Of a stretch of DNA of 64,000 bases, positions 25,366 through 34,500 are shown one piece after another; the first letter of the stretch is position 1, and each line of letters starts with the position of its first letter. The notes beneath the pieces were generated by a model. The model was given only the letters and a program-made list of their open reading frames with translations, did not search any database and was not told where the DNA came from. The stretch comes from Candidatus Kapaibacterium sp. (GTDB taxonomy: Bacteria; Bacteroidota; Ignavibacteria; Kapaibacteriales; UBA2268), in assembly GCA_026418625.1 (NCBI GenBank), contig JAOABA010000058.1, positions 1 to 64,000 on the forward strand. Direction: 5' to 3'. The translations under genes were made by a program, and so were the position numbers.

Positions 25366-27804
25366 TTAATCACCCGGAATTTCCTCAAAGAAATCAAAAG
25401 GCATCAAAGGAATTATTTTTCCGTTATTTTGAGTTAAAAATTTAAGAAATCTTGTGTGTTTATCTTCTTTCTTAGTTTCAAAATTTAAAAGCCTCGAAAG
25501 CAAAGCCGAGAAATCCATAAAACCCGGTTTAGGCAATTCCATAATATCATATTCATCTTTTTTTAAGCCAGCTCTTTCTGCAGCAATTTTTATTGATTTA
25601 TCCAAATTACCAAGTGAATCAACAAGACCGATTTTTATTGCTTCCAGCCCGCTCCAAACACGACCTTGGGCAACCTTTTCAATATTATTAGTGTCTGCTT
25701 TTCGACCGTCAGCTACTTTTTTAATAAACTCAGAATAACCATCTTTAATTACATCTTCATATTGCTTTCTCTCGTCTTCAGTCAAATTTCTAATTGGCAT
25801 ACCTAAACCAAGCAAAGGCAAAGAGTATGAGAAACCCAAATCAGCATATTTACCAACTTTCACAAAATCTGTAGTAACTCCAATACTATCCTTTAATCCT
25901 TTATCATAAAGCCAACCTGCAATAACACCGATTGACCCGGTGATAGTCATCGGAGTTGCAACAATTGTTGAGCCATACATCGAAAGCCAATATCCACCTG
26001 AACCAGCCACCCCCCCCTGAGACACAATTATTGGTTTCTTGTCTTTATATTCTTTCATTACTTCAGAAATATAATCCGATGCCATTGCATCCCCACCGGG
26101 AGAATCCACTCTTAAAACAACAGCTTTAACATTTGGATTTTTTAGTGCAGATTTAAGAGTATTGACAAGAGAGCGAGCTTTGATACCAGTCTCCATTGCA
26201 CACTCTCCAATAGCGTAAACAACGGCTACATAATTTTTTTGAAGGCTCCATTTATCATCAAATGGTTTCTTTACTTCTGTCAAAGAAGTTGATGAAATAA
26301 CATTTTTTATTTCTGGATATATTTTCTTTACAATTGAATCAGCCTCAGTCCATCTACCAGTAGCATCTGCAAGATTATTTTGCATAATGGAACTTGAAAA
26401 ATAAATCATTTTCTCATCCATTAACTTTTTCAAGTTAGCTGCTGAAATTTTTCTGTTTCTTTCTATGTCATTACTTGCAATTTCGAACCAATCATCAACA
26501 ATTTTTTGCCTTTGCTCTCTATCAGCATCTGACATTTTATCTCTTGCAAAGTTTTCATAAGCAGATTTATATTTAAACAGCCTTATCTCTTCGAAACCAA
26601 TACCGGCTTTAGCAAAAAGGTCTTTATAAAAGCTTCTGCCCATTATGTAACCTTCGAGCGAAATCATCCCAAGGGGGTCTATGATTATTTTATCAGCCAC
26701 TGAAGCAAAATGATAAAGATTGATATCAGCATTTTCAAGAAAAATTATTACTTTTTTCCCTGTATTCCTGAATTCTTCGAGTTTATCCCTTATTTCCCAT
26801 AAAATTGCTCTATTAGCAGCAAGAGTTGTGGCATTGATTACCAAACCTGAAACGTTTTCATTATTTTTAGCTAACTCTATTGTATTTAAAATTTTTAACA
26901 AAGTCAGTGAATTATCAAGAAATGCAAATTTCTGATACTTAATCGGTCCGCTTAAGTCTAATTTAACAAATTGTTTATCGGGTATGAAAATATCTTTAAT
27001 TAAAGTTCTATCCTCAGCTCCAAATCTTAAAGCAAAGGTATATTTTGAATAATCATTGTCTTGATTTCTCAAACCTGACGAAGCAACCCCAAATTTTCCA
27101 AAACTCAAATCTAATCCCAAGGCGATTGTTTTGTCTTTGAAGTATCTTCCGTTTAATCTTATTCCATCAACAACTTCAAATGAGACACCAGCGCTCCATT
27201 GAGCAGCTTCAAGATTTTGATTATTGAACAAAGCCATATCTCCATAAAAAGTCAATGGATAATTTTTTATGGGTCTAAAAGCTAATTCATAAACAGTCTC
27301 ATATTCATTTTTGTCTAAGGCGAAAGTTCCTGAAATCCCAATGGATAAATAAGGATTTGAACGTGATAGAATTCCAGCGTGAATAGTATTACTACGTCCA
27401 AATTTACTCTTATCACCTCCAACGAAACCATACCCAAGTCCTATAGCCAAATTCCTGTCACCAAAAGCAAATGATGTTCTGTAATCTACTACAGAGGCAT
27501 CACCTAAACGAGTATATAACAACCCACCACCTCCAAATGGGGATCCTGAGAAAAAACCCCAATTATAGTCATCAATGCTCGAATTAAAATTACGTGAATA
27601 AAGTAATAAATAATCGTCATCGTGCAGATATGAAGTGATAGCAGGATTATCGAAACCATAAAGACCGAATTTAAAAGCAGTAGGAGCTGATTGAGAAATA
27701 TCTCTCAGCTGATAATAATGTAAAAATGAGCGTTGTGTTGTTTGGGAATATAAAACAAAAGCTGAAATTACAAAAAATACCAAAAAGCTCAGGATTCTTT
27801 TCAT
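25366..27804 (-). CDS. sppA: SppA-type signal peptide peptidase with N-terminal barrel-like domain
   Basis: 812 residues. A signal peptide (1-20) is followed by about 245 residues of alternating beta strands, e.g. 'AFGDRNLAIGLGYGFVGG', that look like part of an outer-membrane-type barrel and are not in E. coli SppA. The tandem S49 domains of a 67K-type SppA follow (about 275-790). The catalytic pair is visible: Lys413 in LFKYKSAYE and Ser602 in GGVAGSGGYW, plus 'VDSPGGDAMASDYI' at the oxyanion region. SppA degrades cleaved signal peptides in the inner membrane. The extra beta-rich domain suggests a different location or partner. It has its own ATG 30 bases downstream of gatD. Confidence 0.85.
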   Translation of the reverse strand: MKRILSFLVFFVISAFVLYSQTTQRSFLHYYQLRDISQSAPTAFKFGLYGFDNPAITSYLHDDDYLLLYSRNFNSSIDDYNWGFFSGSPFGGGGLLYTRLGDASVVDYRTSFAFGDRNLAIGLGYGFVGGDKSKFGRSNTIHAGILSRSNPYLSIGISGTFALDKNEYETVYELAFRPIKNYPLTFYGDMALFNNQNLEAAQWSAGVSFEVVDGIRLNGRYFKDKTIALGLDLSFGKFGVASSGLRNQDNDYSKYTFALRFGAEDRTLIKDIFIPDKQFVKLDLSGPIKYQKFAFLDNSLTLLKILNTIELAKNNENVSGLVINATTLAANRAILWEIRDKLEEFRNTGKKVIIFLENADINLYHFASVADKIIIDPLGMISLEGYIMGRSFYKDLFAKAGIGFEEIRLFKYKSAYENFARDKMSDADREQRQKIVDDWFEIASNDIERNRKISAANLKKLMDEKMIYFSSSIMQNNLADATGRWTEADSIVKKIYPEIKNVISSTSLTEVKKPFDDKWSLQKNYVAVVYAIGECAMETGIKARSLVNTLKSALKNPNVKAVVLRVDSPGGDAMASDYISEVMKEYKDKKPIIVSQGGVAGSGGYWLSMYGSTIVATPMTITGSIGVIAGWLYDKGLKDSIGVTTDFVKVGKYADLGFSYSLPLLGLGMPIRNLTEDERKQYEDVIKDGYSEFIKKVADGRKADTNNIEKVAQGRVWSGLEAIKIGLVDSLGNLDKSIKIAAERAGLKKDEYDIMELPKPGFMDFSALLSRLLNFETKKEDKHTRFLKFLTQNNGKIIPLMPFDFFEEIPGD

Positions 27805-27834
27805 AATTTATCCTTTAGAATATTTATTTATTTT

Positions 27835-29223
27835 TTATTTTCTATAACGGGAAATAAACTCCTCTACTTCAGGTATGCCACCCTGAAATATTAAATAACC
27901 ATTGCTTGGTTCTCTATCTGTAATGTCATTAGCTATTGGTGTCAACATTATTTCTTTGACCTTATCAAGATCATTTGTTTGACCTAGCGCCCAGCATAGT
28001 TTCATATAAGCAACTTCAGGGAGCATATTAGCGGTAGGAACAACTCCAAGTTCCATCATATCCCGCCCTGTGTCATAGACATACATTTGAACATAACCCC
28101 AAAGCGTTTGAACGGTCATATAAACTGCTATGTTTTTATCCTGAGCTTTTTTCAAAGCAGGATAGAGTGGTTTATTAACGTGACCTAAGCCTGTTCCAGC
28201 TATTACAATACCTTTATAATCGTTATCAATTAAAGATTCTATAATATCAGGTTTCATATTTGGGTAATAATAAACAATTGAAACCTTCTCCTCGAAAGCT
28301 GTATTAATTATTACATTTTTATCACTTCTTCTTCTTTTATAATCAGTTCTTAATGGGGTAATTTTATTTCTGTCCACCATAGCTATTGGTATGTCGCCAA
28401 TAGTCCTAAATGTAGAGCGATAACTTGAATGCATTTTTCTTACTCGTGTTCCCTGATGCAATAATCCATACATATCTGATGTAGGACCGAACATACAAAC
28501 CATTACTTCGGCTATGTCGCTATCAGCAGCCGTTTTGACACTGTGCATTAAATTCAAGGCTGCATCCGATGAAGGTCTGTCACTTGACCTCTGTGAGCCT
28601 ACCATCACAATAGGGACTGGAGAGTTCTGAACCATAAATGACAGAATTGCTGCAGTATGGTGCATAGTATCAGTGCCGTGACCAATTACAATTCCTTGAA
28701 CTCCTTTTTCTATCTCTTTCCCTATAGCATTTGCAGTTCCAATCCATTGTTCAGGTCCCATATTTTCACTAAATACGCCATATAATTTTTCTGTTTCAAG
28801 ATTGCAGATATCAGCAAGTTCAGGAACTGAGCCATATAATTCTCCCGGCGAAAAAGCAGGGATAACTGCACCCGTTCGGTAATCAAGGCGTGAAGCAATA
28901 GTCCCACCCGTTCCAAAAAGCTTTACCCTTGGTTTTTTAGGATCATAGGGAAACTCTTTTTCAGGGATTTTATAATGTGCTTCTTTACGCCCGGTTATCT
29001 CGATATTAGTAATTTTCTTTGCCTCCAAACCAATGTTATAACCCGTTCTAAGTTTTAGAACGATATGATATTGATCTGCAGTTTCTGAGCGTGGTAGAAT
29101 CAACCCTGTAAATTTACCTTTATCTGTATAGATATTTACATCACTCCACACCATTGCATTAAAATTTTTAAGGGTGCTTAATGCTTCACCCTTATATCCT
29201 TTATATGCTTCATTTTCACTCAT
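27835..29223 (-). CDS. gatD: Archaeal-type Glu-tRNA(Gln) amidotransferase subunit D
   Basis: A 462-residue protein matching GatD across its length. The N-terminal small beta-barrel (about 1-95) is characteristic of GatD rather than plain asparaginase. The L-asparaginase domain follows, with both catalytic Thr motifs: GTGGTIAS (Thr105/Thr108) and GHGTDTMHHTA (Thr184, Asp185), and 'GSQRSSDRPSSDAALNLMH'. GatD releases ammonia from Gln or Asn and passes it to GatE, which amidates Glu-tRNA(Gln). Its ATG is separated by one base from the gatE stop (TGA-A-ATG), an obligate-complex arrangement. The family is normally archaeal. Confidence 0.93.
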   Translation of the reverse strand: MSENEAYKGYKGEALSTLKNFNAMVWSDVNIYTDKGKFTGLILPRSETADQYHIVLKLRTGYNIGLEAKKITNIEITGRKEAHYKIPEKEFPYDPKKPRVKLFGTGGTIASRLDYRTGAVIPAFSPGELYGSVPELADICNLETEKLYGVFSENMGPEQWIGTANAIGKEIEKGVQGIVIGHGTDTMHHTAAILSFMVQNSPVPIVMVGSQRSSDRPSSDAALNLMHSVKTAADSDIAEVMVCMFGPTSDMYGLLHQGTRVRKMHSSYRSTFRTIGDIPIAMVDRNKITPLRTDYKRRRSDKNVIINTAFEEKVSIVYYYPNMKPDIIESLIDNDYKGIVIAGTGLGHVNKPLYPALKKAQDKNIAVYMTVQTLWGYVQMYVYDTGRDMMELGVVPTANMLPEVAYMKLCWALGQTNDLDKVKEIMLTPIANDITDREPSNGYLIFQGGIPEVEEFISRYRK

Positions 29224-29224
29224 T

Positions 29225-31147
29225 TCAGTTTCCCTTTGTCATTAAGTCGTTAATATATTTAGCTATATAAGAACCATCCACTCTGCCTCTTAACTTATTC
29301 ATAACAAGACCAATCAAAATCTCAGTGGCTTTTTCCGGATGTAAGAGCTTGACTTTGTTCATTTGTAATTTACAATTCAAAAGAGTATCCATTATTTCAA
29401 TATCCGTGGCAGGTGTTGGCAGAATATCAAGGGTAAATTGCCCTTGCAATATTGTTCTTTCCATTGCTAAAATAATACCATCTTTTTCTATCATCTTGTT
29501 TTTATATGCTTCAAGAATACTTCGCAAAGACTGCTCGGTTAATAGATTAATATTTAATCTTTTTTTCTTCAATTTTTTAGGGTAATTAATTAATACTACT
29601 GCAACCAAAGCAGGATCTAATTCATATTCTTTGACAGCCTTCTCGAATAAATTGGCAAATTTAGAAATTGCTAAGTCAGGAATGATATCCTCTGGAACAT
29701 TTAGTTCTTTATACCAGCTTTCTCTTTCCCACAGTTTTGCAGGCATACTTAATTTTATTTTTTCTATCCTTTGGGAAGTAATTTTCATAGGTGGCAAGTC
29801 TGTATCAGGATACATTCTATCCGGACCGGGCAGAATCCTCTCAAATCCGTTAGTGCCATCCCGAAGAGCCTGTCTTGTTTCCGAAGGAACTCCTTCTGTT
29901 GCTTCTCTTGCCCTTATTATTATTTCATTTGCACCTGTTTTGGCATCTGTTTCATTACCCCAAACCAAAACAAGTGAATCATCTTCGGTTGCACCGACTG
30001 TCTTCTTGATTTTTTGCCACTCGGAGGAAGTTATGGTATCACCAAGACTATCTGAATGAATTATATTTGGAATATTTGACAAACAGGCTATAACCCTGAC
30101 TCTATCAGATATTTCTTTTGAGAAATAAGTGTCAGTTTGAGTCTGCCACCTTAAAAGACCTTTGAAACCACGCAAGACAACGCAGTTAACAATCTTCCCT
30201 TCAGCAATAGCATTTGCAATTGGCTGATAACTTGTTTTCTGAAGTAGTTTTGTTATTTCTTCAAATTTCGCTTCGAATGAGTCTTTTGTTATGCCCCTTC
30301 GATGTAGTTCCTCCCTCAAGCGAAGAAGATTCCATTGCCTCATTGCCTCGTTATATGTTAACAAAGGTATATTTTTTATCTTTGGAACCCCCTTGATTTC
30401 AATTCTTGTTCCCCCAGTAACACTAACATTCACATCTTCCCTTGCTGCTCCAATACCAGTTCTAACCTTTCCGGTGCTTCTCGCAATTCTGCGAATGATG
30501 TTATTAACTTCTGCTACTTCAAAGGGTGTGAACATTTCTGGAAAAGTGACCGTTTCGGTTAATGGCATTCCCAATCTATCTGTAATGTATATTCTTGTGT
30601 GTCCAAAGTCATAAGTCTCTCGACAGGAGTCTTCTTCTATAGACATTTGGATTAAATTTATCTCTCTATTTTTATAGGGAATGAATCCACCCACACTAAC
30701 GATAGCAGTTCTTTGAAAGCCTGTTGGAATACTTCCATCCAAATATTGCTTTCTTGCTATATGAAGCTCATCAACTATATGACAATTCATTAGCAGCCCT
30801 AATTCAATTGCTATGTCTAAAGCTTCTTCATTCATCGGGAAGGGTGGTGTGTCGTCCATTTCATAGGTGCAAACACTTGTTCTATTAATTCTATAAATAA
30901 TGTCTTTTTTGGTTTTGAATTCCATTAATGCCGTTCCGTCGTATTCACCAAGCTCTGAAAGAGTTGGTCTCATATGCCTGAGAATTTCAGCATGATATTC
31001 ATCGCTATATAATCCCGCAGGACAACGACAAAAAAGCTTTTTCTTTGTTAACAATTGTTGATGAACTTCCAATCCGGATTTAAAACCAACTCTGGCATAA
31101 TCCTCTTCGGTCATCTCCTCAAAAGGTTTGAAAATAAAGTCATACAT
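29225..31147 (-). CDS. gatE: Archaeal-type Glu-tRNA(Gln) amidotransferase subunit E
   Basis: 640 residues, the length of archaeal GatE and far longer than bacterial GatB. The N-terminal GatB/GatE kinase-like core shows 'GLEVHQQLLTKKKLFCRCP', 'TSVCTYEMDDTPPFPMNEEA', 'SIEEDSCRE' and 'GRVRTGIGAAREDVNVSV' type motifs (here STGKVRTGIGAAREDVNVSV). A middle insert (about 290-420) has the look of the AspRS-like GatE-specific domain ('FKGLLRWQTQTDTYFSKEIS'). The YqeY-like tRNA-binding tail ends the protein. GatE phosphorylates and amidates Glu on tRNA(Gln). It leads the gatE-gatD operon. A GGAG ribosome-binding site lies just upstream of the ATG. Confidence 0.93.
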   Translation of the reverse strand: MYDFIFKPFEEMTEEDYARVGFKSGLEVHQQLLTKKKLFCRCPAGLYSDEYHAEILRHMRPTLSELGEYDGTALMEFKTKKDIIYRINRTSVCTYEMDDTPPFPMNEEALDIAIELGLLMNCHIVDELHIARKQYLDGSIPTGFQRTAIVSVGGFIPYKNREINLIQMSIEEDSCRETYDFGHTRIYITDRLGMPLTETVTFPEMFTPFEVAEVNNIIRRIARSTGKVRTGIGAAREDVNVSVTGGTRIEIKGVPKIKNIPLLTYNEAMRQWNLLRLREELHRRGITKDSFEAKFEEITKLLQKTSYQPIANAIAEGKIVNCVVLRGFKGLLRWQTQTDTYFSKEISDRVRVIACLSNIPNIIHSDSLGDTITSSEWQKIKKTVGATEDDSLVLVWGNETDAKTGANEIIIRAREATEGVPSETRQALRDGTNGFERILPGPDRMYPDTDLPPMKITSQRIEKIKLSMPAKLWERESWYKELNVPEDIIPDLAISKFANLFEKAVKEYELDPALVAVVLINYPKKLKKKRLNINLLTEQSLRSILEAYKNKMIEKDGIILAMERTILQGQFTLDILPTPATDIEIMDTLLNCKLQMNKVKLLHPEKATEILIGLVMNKLRGRVDGSYIAKYINDLMTKGN

Positions 31148-31560
31148 ATTTATCTCCGATTCGTCTCCTAATCCTTGTTAATTAGAATTTTAACTTAAAA
31201 GCTCATATTAACAAGCCATAAAATTATTTTAAAGTTTGAAATCTCAAAAATAAGAAAACTTAATCGAATATTTATTATGATATAATTATATTTACTTAAC
31301 TTATATAAAGCTAAAAAATGATTTCTATTTGTTTAAAAATATTTTTTTTCTTTTAACAAAAAAAATATATATTAATACCCGGACTGAAAAAAAAAGACAA
31401 TCATTTAGTTATTTTTGGGTATTATTTTTTATTATTGCTTTGTAATCAATCATTTTTACTGATTGACAAAGCATTGAGAGAAAAAGTAATTCTGGTTTAT
31501 TTTACTTTTAACTTTTTTCAGCCGATAAAACAAAAGGATTATTGACATAAGGAAATGCAA
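31148..31560. other. AT-rich divergent intergenic region
   Basis: About 410 bases between divergent gatE and the large T9SS gene, with no credible open frame. A possible plus-strand -7 element TATTTTTG is at 31410-31417. A bulged hairpin follows at 31438-31471 (CTTTGT plus CAATCA pairing with TGATTG plus ACAAAG), which would lie in the 5' leader of the T9SS transcript. Confidence 0.45.
31245..31252 (-). promoter_or_regulatory. Possible Bacteroidota -7 promoter element for gatE
   Basis: On the minus strand this reads TATTTTTG, fitting the Bacteroidota -7 consensus TAnnTTTG, about 98 bases upstream of the gatE ATG. No matching -33 TTG is seen at the usual distance, and such 8-mers arise by chance in AT-rich DNA. 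Confidence 0.25.
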
Positions 31561-34500
31561 ATGATAAAAAATTACAGCTTAGTAATTTTAATATATATTC
31601 TATTATCATGCTTTAACGTTTATAGTCAAAAGGAAGAATATAACTGGTATTTTGGTTTTAATGCTGGTTTAGACTTTTCAACCACACCACCCACAGCAAC
31701 AACAAATAGTGCTATGTCTCAATATGAGGGATGTGCAGTAGCTTCCGACCGTGATGGTAACCTTATGTTTTATACTAATGGAATTAATGTTTATAATAAA
31801 AACCATCAGATAATGTTAAATGGCAGCGGACTACTTGGTGATAATTCATCTACTCATTCTGCTTTAATTGTCAGTCATCCCGGCAACAAAAATCTTATTT
31901 ATATATTTACATCACCCTCGCAGGGCAGCAGCAACGGTTTACGCTATAATATTGTTGATATGAGAGGAGACGGAGGATTAGGCGAAGTCATTTCTAAAAA
32001 TAATCTACTTTATACACCTGCTTCTGAAAAGCTCTTATGTGTTAGACATTCAAATGGTAAAGAATTCTGGGTTTTAACTCACGAATTGAATACCAACCGT
32101 TTCAGAATTTATAATATTGACAAGGATGGATTAAACACAACACCGACAATTCAAGGGATTGGGAGAGCTCATACAACCACATCCTCTAATACTAATGCTA
32201 TTAGCTATATACGAGCAAACAACGCAGGTTCAAAAGTAGCACTTGCTGTTTACTCACTAAGTTTTGTCGAAATATTTGATTTTGACAATTCAACCGGAGT
32301 TTTATCAAATCCCATAACTTTATCAACTTCTGAATTTTCTCAGGTTTATGGTCTTGAATTTTCTCCTGATGACACAAAACTATACGTTACGAAGCTTTAT
32401 CCCCCTTCAAAGATTTTTCAGATTGATTTAAGTTCAAATGACCCTGCACAAATGCTTTCTACAATGTTTGTTGTTGACTCATCTGCCTCTAATTATGAGT
32501 GGGGTGCTTTAAAAAAAGCTCCAGACGGAAAAATTTATGTTACCAGATACAATAAAACCAATTTATCAATAATTAACAACCCCAATCAATCAGGCTCTGC
32601 TTGTAATTTTGTGTTAAATGGTATTTCCCTTAACAACAAAAGGTCTGGATTAGGATTTCCATCTTTTTTGATTTGGTCTGATGGTTACCCTCTTGAATTC
32701 AGTATTTCATCTAATTCACAAATTTGCGAGGGTGACACTCTTAAATTATTTTCCACATTTGTTTCTGGTGGCAGTTATAATTGGACAGGTCCTAATGGTT
32801 TCACTTCAAATAATCAAAATCCGGTTATTCCTAACGCAAAAGTAATGCATTCTGGTGATTATATCCTCAATGTTTCTGATTATCTTGGGAATTATGGTTC
32901 AAAAAGCATCAAAGTTGTTGTTAATCCTAAACCTGAAATAACATTGACAAGAAATCTAGAAATTTGCTTGGGTGATGCTGTAAAAATCGGGTCAAAACCC
33001 ACAGGTGGGGGTTCAAATTTTCGCTATTTCTGGCAGCCAACAATTGATATTGATAACCCTAATGTAGCTGAACCCATTGTCAAACCTTCTAAAACAACTA
33101 AATACAAATTGCTTCTTGAAAATGAATTCGGTTGCCAAACGATTGATTCAGTTCAAGTTTCAGTTTTACCAAAACCTGAAATTGAATTAGGAAAAGACTT
33201 AATCATTTGCTCTGGTGATAGTATTGGTATTGGCTCCTTTGCTAAAAACGGTGTGGAACCATATTATTATAAATGGTTGCCTGAAGATGGACTTTCTTCA
33301 GCTTATACTGCACAGCCATTAGCCTCGCCTAAACAGACCACACTCTACGTTCTAACTGTTGTTGATAAAAATGGATGCACAACTAATGATTCCATTCTTA
33401 TTAAAGTAAACGATAAGCCAACTGTCAATGCTGGAAATGACATTAATTTATGTTATGGTGAGTCAATCAAAATCCCAACATATACTATCGGTGGTTCCCA
33501 ACCATATACTTATAAATGGTCAAATGCTTCCACACTTGATAAAGATAATGTCGAACAACCAATTGCCTCACCAAAGCAAACAACTACTTATTATCTTAAA
33601 GTTATTGATGCTAATGGATGCATAAATTTCGATACAATTACAATCAAAGTTAATCCCCAAATTGTTGTCTCTGCTGGAAAAGATACTGCAATCTGTCCTA
33701 ATGTTCCTTTAGAGTTAAACGGTTTGGCTTCTGGGGGTATAAAACCTTATCAATTTGTCGAATGGTTCCCAAAAGAGAATTTAATCAATCCATATTCACT
33801 TAATCCAACTTTCAAATCAGATAAAATTGGCAATTATAAATATTTACTCAAAGTTACAGATTCCGCTGGTTGTTCTGCTCAAAGTGAGATTCTTATTACC
33901 GTCAAACCGAAAGCAAAACTGAGCATTAATAAAAATTCTTTAAATTTCGGATTGCTTGATGCTTGTCAGTCCCAAAAAGTTGATTCTGTCCTAATAACCA
34001 ATGAAGATTCAGAAGATATTTCTTTAGAAAAAATTGATATTTCAGGTGATTTTAAAATTTTATCATCTAATGTAAATATAAAGCTAAAACCTAAGGAAAA
34101 AATTTACATCAAAATAATTTTCTCCCCAAATAAAGTTGGTGATCATCAGGGGAAATTAATAATCATTACTGGAGGTTGTGAAAATACCTTTACGATTGAT
34201 TTATTTGGCAGTAAATCTGAATTACTTCTTGCATTAGACAAAAACAACTTGGATTTCGGAAGGCATTTATCTTGCGAGGATATCCAAATAAATAAAGCAT
34301 TAATTCTAACTAATAATGGATCTACTCCTATAACGATTGATACAAGGCAGATCTTTGTTAAAGCTCCTTTCTTTACAAAAACTGAAAACAAAGTATTTAC
34401 ATTATCAAGCAAGCAAAGCATTTCTATTGAGTTCGAGTTCAGACCTGATTTAGTTGGAAATTATTCTGAAACTATAACTATTCCATTCCAAAGCAAAGAT

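Noticed and set aside
29631-30614. Overlapping plus-strand open frames within gatE
   Set aside because: Out-of-frame shadows of a gene with strong family motifs on the other strand.
31438-31471. Hairpin as a riboswitch in the leader of the large T9SS gene
   Set aside because: One bulged 12-bp stem in very AT-rich DNA with no known aptamer features; listed only as part of the intergenic note.
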